From contig WNYE01000020.1 in the NCBI GenBank assembly GCA_021396245.1, forward strand, positions 310,001 through 374,000: 64,000 bases of DNA, read 5' to 3'. Under the pieces are notes generated by a model, which was given only the letters and a program-made list of their open reading frames with translations, did no database searches and was not told where the DNA came from. Source of the stretch: Sporothrix humicola. Taxonomy: Eukaryota > Ascomycota > Sordariomycetes > Ophiostomatales > Ophiostomataceae. Positions 1 through 13,400 of the stretch are shown here, one piece after another. The position numbers were made by a program, and so were the translations under genes. Numbering within the stretch: the stretch's first letter is position 1; each line of letters opens with the position of its first letter.

Positions 1-1438
1 GTGGAATGAACAATCTCTCCCCCCTTCGTACTTCTCACATTCTAACTTCCCATTCCACCGAAACGGATTGTCTTTATTGCCAATGGGGACAAACAACGCC
101 CGAGATATTCAGCTAGCTACGGCCTCCTTATTCTAGCCCCTCTACCTGCTCTGCCATGCGCCGCACGCGGCCGGCCCTGACACGCGCGACTGTGCCACAT
201 TATCGAGAACGACTTCGTGAAAAACACCAAGAAGCACACGCGATCCACAGGGTCGCTATCGCGCGGACATTTCTCTTGGCTTTCATGGCATTCTGTCATC
301 GTCTTGGCCTCAACCTTCAGAGTGGTCCTGGCCATGCGGCACAGAAACAATCACATCTCACCGCTGAGCAGCACTTGTCCGCAAGCGATGCAGCCCGCAA
401 TGCCCCAACATCATGCCGACCGCAGCAGGCAGCGAGACACGGAGCTGCGGATAGCTGACTCCCAAGAACCAGGACGAGACTCTCGAGAAGCTACCCGTAC
501 GGACACGAGAGAAGCCGACGGATGAGAAGGGCTAAAGAAGCAGCAAGAAAAGAAACAATGGAGGAGGGGGCGTGCATTCAACAAACAAAAAGGTAAGAAA
601 ATGTATCTTTCCAGTCCGGCTAAGATTGCTTCTTAGGCCAAAAGGCCAAAACGACAGGCCTGCGGTCGAGCGTGCGTTTACTAACGGCGAGAGGCAGAAT
701 TAGAACCAGAAACCAAACGAGACCAAGAAACATGACGAGGGACTCACAAGGCTGCAAAATAGCCAGCAGAGAGCGCTGTTTCATGTGCAGCTGATGCTGG
801 CTGCGCTGGTGGCTAGTTTCCTGAGACATCCGGCTGAAGTGCCTATATGACATCCAGACACATTGTGTGGAAAAAGGACGTGCCTTGTATTGTTGGCCGC
901 TCTTTTTCTCCTGTTCCTGGTTATCGTCCTTCTGTAAGGTACATGTCTGTTGCCCTTCCAGTCTTCACTTTTACACTTTTGCATCGAAGGCTAATTTCAT
1001 CAGAAATATGTGCAAGAAGCAAAGTTCCAGGTCCCTTCAATGTTTTAATTCCTGTCTCTGCCACTCGGCAGCGATGGGCTCAAGGGCCCACAGGCACCTA
1101 CTTTGACCATTACTTAAATCGAAATACTAGATGGCAGTCACATCAAAGTGCTGGGGCTCCAACTGAGACACGAATGAATACTCAAGTGCACTTCCAGAAA
1201 TAATGGCTAAACTGCAACTGCCCAAGGATAGGCTCCAATAACAGAGCCCAAGGTTAAGTATTTGGGTTTCTTGTTACAGCCCCGGATTGCCCTCCATCCG
1301 ACCTTTGTTAGCACCTGATCAGACGAGCATCTTCTCTTGCGAGATCGACATTCTTCGTCTTCTCCGCCATTGCAACCATCTTGACCCGATTTACCCCATA
1401 CTGTATCCTTCCAGAAGCACAAAAAGCAGCATCCTACC
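1..1438. other. Intergenic, no gene recognised
   Basis: No reading frame here has recognisable domains or coding-like composition. The first 58 bases contain an 8-bp perfect inverted repeat (GTGGAATG at 1-8, CATTCCAC at 51-58). The last ~120 bases (about 1320-1438) are pyrimidine-rich and then A-rich, which resembles a fungal 5' leader in front of the short ORF at 1439. Any gene lying left of the window could have its control region here. Confidence 0.5.
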
Positions 1439-1567
1439 ATGGACGCAAGTGGTGGAAAAGATGCGACGACATCGCCATCCAGTGGTCCGCATTTTGAGTT
1501 TCGGCCCCGGCTGTCTTCATTTTCACTGGCAATCGGCAAGGGACCAGCGGGATCTCCAAGGACCTAG
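1439..1567 (+). CDS. Candidate 42-aa short ORF or first exon, unknown function
   Basis: An ATG in good context (CTACCATGG) follows a leader-like pyrimidine tract and opens a 42-codon frame ending in TAG. The peptide begins MDASGGKD and continues Ser/Pro-rich with the segment FEFRPRLSSFSL, which reads like the N-terminus of a fungal regulatory protein rather than random sequence. There is no consensus GTRNGT donor before the stop, so either it is a true short peptide, a first exon with a weak donor, or a chance frame. No family was recognised. Confidence that it is translated is low. Confidence 0.25.
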   Translation: MDASGGKDATTSPSSGPHFEFRPRLSSFSLAIGKGPAGSPRT

Positions 1568-4500
1568 TCGCCCATTACGATACGAAGTCACTGTACAAGA
1601 CCAGCTGACTGAAAGAAATGGACAAGGAAAAGCAAAGTCCAGACACAAATACATAAATCGTCAAACTTGCGGCATAGGCTATGATACTGAAAACTGGTAT
1701 TTGATGCCAGGAACCAGTACCAGATACCTGCCGGGTTCTTGGCGTGGCCGATCTATCCAAGCCAAGGCGTCCCCGCTGCGCCAAAACACAACATTGAACC
1801 CGGGGCGTGCACGCGGGGGGCGTAAGCGACAACGGCGGATGCCGAACATGAAACGGCGGCTAATGTCACCCTAAACCACTTGCTCGCCTTATTATGACCT
1901 ACATCCCGTCTTGTCCATTTTACCCTCGTCATTTTCTCTTGATCTTTGTTTTTCTCTTCTCTTTATCCAGCCACTACCCTTTCCCCATCTTTTTACCGCC
2001 GTGTTACCGGTTCCTCTCTGCTTTTTGTCCTTCACTCTGCTCAACTTGGCCACTATCTGCGGGCGCGGCTAATTTAGATGAAGGACCTTCTCGAAGCCTT
2101 CTACCTGCACCATCAAGTCTTCCATTATGGGCGCTTTCAATTTATCCCATCCCACCAATTCAATCCAACGAAACCTTCGAGCCCATCTGGTCAATCTGTT
2201 ACCAGTACGTCCATGGGATTGACCACTGCACTACCGTTTTTATCAACAAATCCCTCGTCCGTACATGAAAGATGGGACGAGATGAGATGCAGGATGGTAA
2301 CATGCTTCCATCCCAACCTTCCTTCTCGTTCCTTTCCATTTCCCTTCCACGTCCTTTCGACGTGCAGTTACGGTTCGTGATACTCTGCCTTAATTCTCTA
2401 TTCTAACACTTACCATAGATACGACTGCTTCAGACACAATCATGAAATCGCTCATCCCATGTCTCCATTGCGGCAGCCGAAGCTAGTTGGGGCCCCTTCT
2501 TTCAAGAGAATAATCCCACCTGTCTGATCCTGATCCTCACAAGGTTGCCTGCAAGCGCTACGAGGCTCTAGTCCTCGCTGTCGCTACTTGTATCTAGGCC
2601 CGAGTGAAGATCGTCCGGCTCATTGGGCTTCAATTCGAGGGCCATATACGAGACTGCCACTACCGATATTCTTTGAAGAATGGTCCATCTGTATTGTTCC
2701 TTCTTTGATCGTTTTCTTTTTCTGACAGCCATTCACTGACTTTATTCTCGTCCCATGTTTTAGTGCTCATCCGATTTTGTCCCACCCCTACACGATGATA
2801 TATCGTTTCGGCTGATAATTTTATCATCGCCGACGGCATGATGTCGTTTAGATCCTGCACAAAGAATCTGTTCAGTCACGACGCAGCGACGACACAGAAT
2901 GACACACTGGTCATTTTCTCGAACCTTGACCAGGAGCTCATACATTTAGCCCAATACGGCAAATTTCTCGAACAGTCTCGATATCAACCACAGGTCTGTG
3001 TACCCCCTGCACATGGTTAAAACCCGGGTAACTATTCTGCCTTTCGGTCCCTTGACTATCCTTGTGTGCTTGTCGTGCCTTGCGTCTTGCACTCACTTCA
3101 TACTATGAGCCGTTACTGTCCCTGCTTAGTATAGTTGACTTGGCAAACGCAATCTCGCCATCATATCGGGGGCTTGTCCATAGCATTTTGTCTTCTTTAA
3201 CACTTTTATACTACCTACAGATGGCTGCCAAGTCGTCAATCCGAAGCTGTGTCCAGTTTCCTGGAAAACATAGCAGCCTTTCATCTATTTTATGATGCAT
3301 CTCGCTGCTGGCATGCACGCCGCAATTTATTAGCCCTCACGCTGATGCAAACACAATAGCAGCAATTTGCATCTTATCTATTTTGATGCATGGCTCATGT
3401 CTTCAGGCGAGTGCCTAAACATGTGTGCCTTATTCTTTTGATTGTCCCGGTCTACATTCTGCTCTCCCATTCGTCCAATTCTGCATTTTGCCTTGCCAAC
3501 TACTACCGCTGCTGCTCTCTACCCAGTCTTCCTTCCTTCTATTTTCGATTCACCAGTTCCATTTTTCATATACGCCTCTTTCTGCCCCTGTTGCTTTGCT
3601 CCATAATATCCTCTATTCCGCCGTCTGCTTCTGCTTCCCTAAAAAAAACCTTTGGCCAACCGGGAACCGATTATATTGCAGATTCCAGCCGCCGGGAAGA
3701 ATCTTGAAGAAAAAGCGGCAGCAGACTCGAACATAGGGCAGCATGCCCCATTTTGTTCTTTCATCTTATTAAAGCCCATTGATACTGACCACGGCTGTTT
3801 ATTATTGCCAGTGTTATGAATATTGAGTTGCAACGTTACCATTCACTTACACGCTGCCGCAGCTACACCAACATCATAATTACACCAACCCCTGCGCCCT
3901 TTTCCCACGGCCATGCAAGCTGCCCAAGAAGGTCTATTCTAGCAAGCCTCATCCTGAAACATATACTATCTTCCCGTCTTGTTCGTCTTATGTTTGTTGG
4001 TCTATTCTAGGTCTCTTCACGGTGCTGTGGTCAGTCTATTTACGGCCGCAAAAGTCTCCCTCGGTGTTGGTCTTTTATTTTTGGCTTGCGTTCCTGCATA
4101 GGTTTAAAAACAGACAGACCTTCCCTTCGCCCGCAGATAGAGATGCTGTTGGTTTTTTTCTCGTCATTTCCCTTTTACATTCTCTATTCGATTCAACTAT
4201 TCGCAAACCTTGCCATTGTTGCCGCACGGAAGACGATGCCCTCAACTGACGGTCTTGTTTGACCACTCGATCCAGACCAAACAAGTCATTACAGGTGCCC
4301 TTTAGCAGGCTGTTTATTGTCAATCAGGTCTTTTGACACTCCTTTCCCTTTACTTTGTCTCCTAGCCTCTACCCGTCCCAAAAAAATACCAATTGATCCG
4401 GTCACCTTCTACCGGCTCAAGTCGAGCCAAAACATGCTGTTTTCCCACCCCGGATGTCATATTTTGGCCGATACCTCTTAAAAAGGACTATTATGGTAAG

Positions 4501-7500
4501 GAGGCAGAGAGAGGACATGTTTTCGGTCCCGTCTTCTGTCTGTCTCATGTGCTGTCTAGATGGATTCAATATTAGCCCGTGAATTCCGGCTATCTGACGA
4601 ACGTGACAGAGAAAGTACTCCGTACTTTGATACTGGGAAGGAAAGATATATGATGAAAAGGTATCCAAGTGGAGCCATTTCAAACACTCATTGTTGTTCG
4701 TCCTGTTTTGGTGCTCTTTGTCGTTATTTTTTTTCCTTCTATCATATATCCTCTTCTTTTTGCTTCTTCCTCCACACCACAGATATTTCCCGGTCCTCAC
4801 TGTGTCTCCTGGCTCCCGAATTGTGTCTCGGTTGCCGACACCCGCGCGACGACCAGCCGCTCCTATTGTCTCTGTACTTGGGAACAAGTTACAGCTATTA
4901 GTGATACAAACTGGGGCGATGATCTCTTAATAGGACCCTCTTGTTGCCCTCCAGACAGCTTCCTTTTTTTTTTTTTTTTGGCTGTTTGTCTTGAGACACC
5001 GGAATCGAGAAAAAAAGGGCCAGTGCTCTTCTGAGGCAGGATCCGAGAAACTATCAGAATATTGCCAGATGCCTGGTTGTTCCAATGCATGACGATGCAA
5101 ATGAATATGCGAGAGAGAAGTAAGCATGGAACACAAAAAGAACAGCAGCTTCATGTCATTGAATACCCAGACAGTTGGGGCCAAGGGCCACCTAAATCCA
5201 TGCCTATGGTGAAGAGTCTCCGCATAGTTTTCTACAAAGCCACTCAAAGCTTTTACGGCCTTTCAAAGCGTTGACGGTGGCCGAAATAGTCCCATGGGAC
5301 TAAGAAAGCATGTCGTTTGATTTTTCTGAGCCCCAAGGCAAAGCGACATGCTGGGAAAGGATCGTGGAGTTTTACAACACTGGAAGCCCTTATGTCTAGC
5401 CATAAGATAGTCTCATGTCATTTTATTGAGTACAAGTATGCTCTTTTCGTTCAGCCGGAGGACTCGGCATAAATACGACAATTGCTTTACCAGTATTCGC
5501 GCCTCCTTTTGCCTCCTACATTATGTTATGATAAGCTTGCAATGCTATCATCCATAAAATCACGACAATACCGAATAAGCGTGGTTGGACCGGTTTTTAT
5601 CGAGCAGTATTTGGCATCCTTGGTATCTCGCTGTCCCCGAGCTGGTCTATGCTCCGCCAACCGGTATTGTATGCCGAAGGGGATGTTATCATGAAAACGG
5701 GAACGAAATAATGACCTAGCGGCCGGTCAGCTGTTTGCTCCGTCACTTGTCCCGTTTCCCAGGTGTGTTTGATCTTTGTATCGCAGTCCTACAGAATAAG
5801 CAGAGTGTCGAGTATTCCAACACCCCGGAAAGGAGAACGTCCTGAGACTGCGGCGAAAGAGGCTGAATACAGGTTGTGAGAGAAAGACTTCACGGGAGCG
5901 AGGTTTCTGAGAACAACTCCAAGTGTTTCCCGGCCTTTCTGGCCCCTGATCCAAGACATATTGATGTTTTTCATCTTTATTTGAAATAAATGGTCAAAGC
6001 ATAACACCAGGCCGCCGTTGGATTCCCGTTTTCCTGTTCGAACAACTCTCTGATATCTTCCTCCTGATCTTGCCACTCGCCCTTGTTTCTGGATATTTAG
6101 CCTTTTTCAGGAGCACGAGACGTGTTGATCCCTGATCCCATGAGGACAGTGTAAAGTCCAAGGAAGGTGAGCAAGTGCCATCCTCTTGAATCGGTGTCCT
6201 CGTACGGGTAAGGTGTTGAACCAGGCACAAAATGTGCGTAAGTGGCGCTATTTGGGTGGCAATATAAGGGGTGTAAACAAACACACTCAAGACGGTCTAA
6301 GCAAAAGTTATGGCTGGCTGGGTGGGCCACACAAAAGCCTACGCTATGCGTACGATACGACATGGAGCCTTGAGAGCATATCAGCGGAGCCAAGTGCATC
6401 CCACTAGTCTGCAGACTCGGTCTCGAAGGGTTGATATCAGAGTTGATATTCTACTTTCCATTGTGTCTCTCTTTTTTCCCGTTCTGGTTCTCATATATGG
6501 CTTAAGATTTCCAAAAGAACTAGTCAGTTTCAATACAACATGTCTTTTAGTCTGTTATTATACAGAGCAGGAAGGAAAAAAATACCACATATGCCTCTCG
6601 TTTATTCTGCTGTCTTTCTGAAACAAGGCTGGGCATATGAGGACAGCCTTGGCTGAAAGGCTGCAAAGGCCAACAGTCATATAAAAGGCTCTCAAACCGG
6701 CAATCCCTATACCACTTCCAGGAAATGCAAGTGTATAAATATACCCGTCATGAGATATATGCTGCTAGTTCTGCTGAAGATCCGATATAATATCAGAGAC
6801 TAGAAATGGGCGTGTGATATCTGCTCTTGTTGGTGTCTTTAGAGCCTTACTTCCAATAATAGTCGACTCTTTGTCCACTTGTTCTCGTTCTCGGTGCATA
6901 AACCAAGCATAGGCATGGCCTCTTTCTTTCCGACATAAGAACAATGGCAGCTAAAGCAAGAATAGGACCGAGAAAAGGATCGAATGGCAAAATGGCAAAG
7001 GCAAAGGAAAGCAGAAAATTAAAGAGCTCATAACAGACGGGGCGTATTGGCATGGCTTGCCGATCACGAGCAGTGCCATTATTCACAGTTATACTATGCT
7101 TTTTTCCTATGTTTCCTATGCTTTCTCTCGGGCATCGATCGTACGTTGACTTTTGGCTACTGACCAAGGCTCGCTGACCCTGACACCCAACACCCGGGAT
7201 CTTGTCAGAGGTCTTTCTGTTTCTTGTCCATTTTACCCTTTGCCTTCCGATGCTTCGTTCATGCAAACCGAAACAGGGTTGAGTGTTGAGGGTGTAAGTA
7301 GAGAGGCAAAAGACAAAAAGACGAAAAGATGAAAAGACGGTAACTCTGGACCGGGAAGCGCTGTCTGGCTTTCGCCACTTTGCTCACTTGTTCCCCGATA
7401 CCTGGGGTTCTTCACATTAGCTTGAAGGGTGAGGCTCGGTAGGTGAGAATTTCAAACAGTAGTAGATTCTGTAGAGGTGGACACAAAGAAGGATCAAGCC

Positions 7501-7855
7501 GGCCAAGCCCTGGATCCTATAACGCCATTGTCGATGCAAGATGGATCATGGCTTTGTAAAACAGAGGAGAAAGAAGCCAAAAAAAGAACAGAAAAAAGGA
7601 ACCCAAGAAAAACATCGAAATAACAGACCCATATCTATCGTATGTGAAACTCGCAGGGCCGACTGGCTGCCGTTGCATGCTATGTTGAAATATCGTAGAG
7701 GACATGAAAAAGGGAACAAACAAGAAAGGAAAGCAAAAGAATGGGTAGAGGGGTATCGTATCTCAAACGTAAAATAACATGTAAATCAAAATGCCACTTG
7801 AAGATCGTATTTGAGATTGTGTCAACGGACACGGTCCACCAGGCGAGCGACTACA
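1568..7855. other. Gene-poor interval downstream of the MFS gene
   Basis: Over 6 kb without a convincing gene. All frames longer than 60 codons have compositions explained by pyrimidine- or purine-rich strands (long Ser/Leu/Phe/Pro runs) and no motif. Visible items are a 16-nt T run at 4964-4979, a palindrome-like AAAGTAC-TCC-GTACTTT at 4612-4628, and CT-rich + strand tracts around 1900-2060, 3460-3640 and 4690-4790. The 3' UTR of the MFS gene must lie just left of 7856. Confidence 0.5.
4612..4628. repeat. Palindrome-like TACTCCGTA element
   Basis: AAAGTAC, TCC, GTACTTT: a perfect 7-bp inverted repeat with a 3-nt spacer. It is one of at least six exact copies of TACTCCGTA/TACGGAGTA in this window, all intergenic. 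Confidence 0.6.
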
Positions 7856-10424
7856 TCAGTCCTCATCGGTAGCCGACAGGAGCGTGGTACGCTCACCAGC
7901 GGCCGTGTCTGTAGAGTATGGATGTGCAACTGTGCCAGATGATGATGCCGACGCCTCGGCATGGATATGCGAGATTGTGCGACTGAGGAGTCCCTCAGCC
8001 TGCTCTTCGTGTCCGTCAATGCTGTCGTCGTCGCTGTCACGCTCGTCATTGGCGGCGGGCGACTTGGCACTCGTATCGAAGCGAAGGTCTTTCATCAATA
8101 GTGCAAGAATCAGGACGGGGACGCAAAATGCAACAGCCACAGTCAACAGGGTCGTCATGGACTCTTGGTAGGCGCGGATAATGGCAATACGCTCGGGGCT
8201 GCCCCATTTGTACGACGTGGCGACGACGACGCTCGAGTAGATGGCGGAGGCATTCTGGCGGGCGGGCTCGGGGAGATACAGCTCGAGCTTGGCCGGAACA
8301 AGACGGCCCCACAGAGCGCCGGAGATGGCGGCACCAACGGCAATACCGGCCTCACCCATTGTGAGATAGACGGCAGTGGCGGCAGCAACAAGGCGCGGCG
8401 TACTGAACACGCTAGCTTGGATGCCGATCTGGGTAGGCACACTCATCAGGCCGGCACCTGCACCGACAGCGACCTGCGTGGCCACCAGGCGGAAAGTGCC
8501 AGCATCAGAAGTGCGATACACGAGCATCAGGCTGACCCCAACCAGGTAGACGCAAGCGCCGCTGACGACAAAGACCTTGTAGCGGCGGAGGTGGCGGATA
8601 GCCACGGAAGCGCTGACGGCAGCAATGGTGGAGGTGAAGGAAAAGATCTGGGTGATGCGGCCAGCCGCAGCGACAGTCTGATTGTGGGCAACCAGGAGGT
8701 AGGAGTAAAAGTAGGGCTGCACCGACAGGTAGAAGACGGCGAAAAAGAAGAAAGCCACACCACAGCCAGCACAGAAGGTGATGGAGCGCAACAATGCTGG
8801 CGGGATCAGGGGGTGCGGGGCCCAGTCTGGACGAGACTCCCACGCCGGGAAGGCAAAAATGAGAAGCAGGAGGCCGAAAATGATGGACGAGATGATGACC
8901 GGGTTGCCCCAGCCGCCGTCGGCCTTCTCGGCAAGAGTCAGTGGTAGCAGAATCATGGACATAGATGCGCTCAGAATCATGATGCCGACAATGTCGAGGT
9001 CGATGAGAAGCTGGCGGAATGTCGAATATGCCTTTGAATCTTTGATGCTAGCAAAGCTGCTCTTGCGGGCCAGACGGCTGCTGCTCGCACGGCGGGAGCT
9101 GGAGCGGCTCAGGCTCGGGAAGCCGTTATCGGCCCCACTAGCGTCGCCGCCGATTTCGCTCGACGAGCTCTTGGGACGGGAAAGACCGAGACAGTTGCTC
9201 CGGCGGCGCTGCCGGCGATGGGTGCGTGACTGGTACGCGCTGATGGCGAGCGAGCCGCCGAGTGGCAGGAAAGCCACGGGGAGAATGATGGCCCACATGG
9301 CGTAGCCCCAGCGCCATGACGTAGTGTTGAGAATGGCGGCTGCAATGGAGGGCCCGATCCAGACGGTGACGAGGAACGGCGTGTCGGGCAAGCTGGAAAG
9401 AAGGGCGCGATGGCGCAAATCGGTCGTATCGGCGACGAATATCTGGTTCAAGACCTGCAGTCCTGTGATGCCGGCAGAATAAAGGATCTGGGCGGCGGCG
9501 AAAGTCTGGACGTTGTGCGAGGCGGCCATCTGGACGTAGCCGGTGACGCACAGCAAAATGGCGCCGAGGAATGCCTCAAAACGGCCAAAGACGTCAGCCA
9601 TCTTGGCCATAGGTGGCTTAATGACGGCTAGGGAGAGAGGAGCAAGTTAGCAAATGCTGTCCCATTGTCCCTCCTAGAGCGAAGGAAGGGATGACGTCGT
9701 GACCGAAGGGACGAGAGGGGCCTAACAACTCACCATTAACGACACCTTGTACGACGACGACGGTCGACAACAATGAGTGGTTTGAGAATGAAGAGACGGC
9801 AAAGGCGGCCAGCGGAGCGGTGACCTGGGCTTCGAGAGAGGTCGTGAACGCGACAAGCAGCAGGCCGCCATAAGCGATGGCCAGGCGGCGCTGCGAGCTT
9901 GTCAGAAACGCGGTTTGGGGAGGCATGTCGGCGTCAGAGTCTAGGTCGGCGGACGATGACGATGACGAGGAGGACGACAATAGGCCAGCATCGATGTCGG
10001 CATCCGATTCAGAGTCGGCGGCTGCGGCGGCAATGTCGTATCGTGGTTTGGGGCTGTGGATGATGTCGGCGGAGGAATTGTCAAGGGCAGTGACGGTGGC
10101 GGTGATCAGCTGTCGCTTGCTCCCGCCGCTGACAGATGTGGTCCGAGCAGTGTTGTTACTGCTATGAGAGGTGTTAATACTGCTCGCGCTAGCGGCGTCC
10201 ACAGTGTGAGGGCCTGTTAGGCGCGGGCTGGCGGCGCTAGTGGCACGGCTAGGCTGGTCAGGCGTGGCAATAGCGCCGTAGCTCCGAGGCCGGCTGGACA
10301 ATGTTGATGTTGGCGAGAGAAGACCGGTGTGCTCGCTGTCAGTGACGTCGTGGGCAGCGCCACTGGAGCTGTCGGTTTTTGTGTCGCTGGTGTGGACGGC
10401 CGTCTCGGAAGACGGGCCCGTCAT
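7856..10424 (-). CDS. MFS siderophore iron transporter-like protein
   Basis: Two exons: 9734-10424 and 7856-9627, with a 106-nt intron (GTGAGT...CCCTAG); 820 aa. It is a predicted proton-coupled carrier of the fungal siderophore group (Sit1/Arn/Mir type, DHA2-like), expected at the plasma membrane or vesicles to take up Fe(III)-siderophores. The first membrane span lies near 179-200. The family signature KPPMAKMADVFGR (234-246) spans the splice junction region, followed by QIFVADTTDLRHRALLSSLP and WIGPSIAAAIL, typical of this group. Oddities are a ~170-residue Ser/Thr/Asp-rich N-terminal tail, a ~70-residue Arg/Ser-rich cytoplasmic loop (about 364-433) in mid-protein, and an acidic C-terminal tail (about 746-820). 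Translation from the internal Met167 would give a protein of ordinary family size. The substrate is inferred; other ARN-like exchangers (for example glutathione) are possible. Confidence 0.85.
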
Positions 10425-13400
10425 GCTGCTGTCGTCGGAGCCGACTCGGCGTTACTCGGCCTTTGATGTCGTGTTCCGGAGAGAGGTCAGGGGAGTGGAG
10501 GTAGCTCGAGGTCGAGGAGCCGATGGAAAGAAAGGAGGGCGCGATGGTGGAAAGATCAGGTCGCTGGATGTCATAAGGCAGTGTTGTCGGTCTTGGTCTG
10601 GATAAATCGACGGCTGTTTGTCCAAGGACCGGCCCTGGAATCGGATTCGGTGACGGTGTGATCAGTTCGAGATGGGGCGATGATTCGAAAGAGGAACAAG
10701 AGGAGGACAAGGGTTGAGCAAAGACAGAGAGACAGAGAGACAGAGAGACAGAGGACCGAGGAGATGAGGACAATAGAAAATGACGAAAGTGTGGCAGATG
10801 AGAGAAATCAAAACGAAAACGTCGTGAGAAAGCCACGAGAAAAAATTATGAAAAAGAGAGAAGAGAGAGGAAGAGCTTCTCAGGAAAAGCACGACATATG
10901 ACAAAACGGGAAGCAGGCGCGCAGCTCGTTCCTTGCTCTGCAACTCAGCCCGGGTACATCCTGAAGAAAAGAACAGAGCCCAAAAAGAAAGAGAAAAACA
11001 AAAAAGGAAGCAGCCCGGATCGACTTGCAGGCCCCTATTTTAATTTGTCAAGGCAGCAACAGACGAGAGCATGGGGGGCTTTTCGAAAAGGAAGGGTGTG
11101 GGGGTTCGCGGAGGAGAGAAGAGATGGCTGTGAGAGTTCGATGTGGGTTCGAAGGATGTGCAATATGAGATGCGAGTATGTCGTAGATGAGAGGAGAGAG
11201 ATGAGGAGAGAGGGAAAATAGAGAAAGGAGATAGGGCAGGAGACTTCTGAAAAAGGGACGAAGAAGATGCAGCCCAGTGAGGAAAGAACAACATCGCGAG
11301 CAGGTTTGCTCTTCCCTTCAGTCTCGTGTAATACCAGGAGGAAGGAGCCGTGCATGTGCAACGCCGGGGCATCGATGCTGTTCTTGCCCTGGCGCAGAGG
11401 CTTCACAGATATTATTAGACCTTTTCTGTTCTTCACTTTCCCTGTATTATTTCTCCATCTGTGTTCACCATTGGCACCTACCCGTTCCGCCTGCATTCGG
11501 TGTTTGCTGCCTCTTTTCCTGTGTTGCCTCCTTCGCACCTTCTCTTCTTGTTTAGGCGGTCAGCTGGCGTGTGTGGCACGCCGATTCGTGTGTCGCCTCT
11601 TGCTTGCACGCAAGTGATGCCCAGCCTCCTTCCCCGTTGGAGAGCAAGCCCACGTCTTCTTGTTCCTGCTCGTTAGGGTAAACGTGGTTTTGATTTTTCT
11701 ACATTTGATCTCCACTCTTTCATTAACAAAGCACAATGTTGGATACTACGTGCTATCAGTGTCCGCCCTGTACGTCGTATGTGAGCTATTGCCGGTTGTA
11801 AAAGGATGCTGCCGGGCCTTGATTAACTCCATTCACGTCTTGTTACCGCCTTTTGACTCATACTTTTTCTTCACGCCGACTGGCCAGAAAGCAAAAGGCA
11901 GAAACTGCTAAATCTTTGCAATCCATATCTTCAAGAGCAATCGAGGCTCAAAGTCGCTGCAGGCAAGGATATCTGATCTTTTGGCACTTTTTGATCGTTT
12001 TTATCTTTGATTGACAAGCGGATTGCTACCCTGCGCGCCGCAAACTGCACGGAGGCTTGCCCCAGAAAGTCTAATTAGGGACCGGCGGTCAGTGTGTTTT
12101 CCAGGTTCAGGGCCTGGCTGGCAGACTCGTTCCTCCCCTTTTCCCCACTGTGATTTTAATAGTTTTGAGAGCAGTCGCAACCCTTCCCGCAACCGCCCGA
12201 GCCGATCCCCGCCGTCGCGTGCTGCAGGTGTGCAGTGAACCACCAAAAGGGAGGGTAGGGGAGGGGCAGACAGAAAACTGCAGGAAACTGGGCTTATGTC
12301 GCGCCTTGCCTGCAGGACAGCTGATCAATGTCTCAACTGCTGAGAAAAACCGTTGCTCGCCGCTTTCTAGCTGTATTCTCCAAGGGCACAAATAACGAAG
12401 AGGGAAAGAGCAAAAGAGACCCCCACAGGAGGAAAGAGCGATGGCATGCCAGAAGAACTGTTTCTTCGTTTCCTTCATTCTTTCGCCCCTTTGCCTCTGG
12501 ACAGGCGGTTTGCTGATTGGCGGGAGATGATCTGATAAAAGTGATAATTTTCTCGAATCTCCTTGTTCCGCGGGAAGAACGGGTCGCTTTGCCTTCTTGG
12601 TCGAAAGTGCTCGTGTCCGCCGCCGTTGGCAAAAGAAAAAAGAGCAAATGGACAGAAAAAGGCCATCAATAAGGTACATTCAGTGTACAAGCCCGTGCCA
12701 AGCTATTCTTTGTCTCTGTAGGCGCTGTTGTTGCTATCGATTTCGTCTTGATCAAGTCTTCATTTCCACCCTTTTTCCTCTTCGTTACTCGACGGCGGCG
12801 CGGGAAACTTTCTTGTTTGACAGTTTGCCTCCTGTACGTGCGCGAAGGAACCGCACAGTGCCAGTAGTCAGTAAAAACGGAAGACACGCTAAAACACCCA
12901 GGCTTCAGGGCCACGCCCCCCAAAATGGCAGGAGGATGTTGACAGCCCCCTCAAACCCGCACTTGGACGTCGCAATAGCCCCTTCTCCTTGCTATCACCG
13001 CCAGATAGCATGCAAATGTGGAGGACAGTGTCATACTCAAAGTAAATACTAGAGGCATCGAGGCATCTCTTCCCAGAAGATGTCTCTATCGAGGCATGTA
13101 CGACGTATTTCTAGGGCATCTCCGAAACCATCAAGTCCGCTTCTCGGCAACAATAAAACGGCCTCTTGTCACCAAGAATGCAGTCGCAAAAAACACACAG
13201 TATGGCGGTGGCCGTTTCGTTTGCCGTAGCTCTCGATCGTACTGTGCTACTCAATCGTAAATACAGTAGCATTTCTCGGCGATACATATATCGAACACGC
13301 GGAAATGCAGGCTGGCTGTATTGGGCCGGCTCTGGTGCTATGTACGTAATGGCATTCTTCGCCATGCAGCCCTTGGTACAGCCGCCTGTTTCCGAGTGAG

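Noticed and set aside
1..58. 8-bp inverted repeat at the window edge (GTGGAATG / CATTCCAC)
   Set aside because: Short, 42-nt loop, and expected by chance in a window of this size; no transposon features adjoin it.
1287..1874. 195-codon + strand frame
   Set aside because: Overlaps the better-supported short ORF at 1439 in another phase and has random-looking composition.
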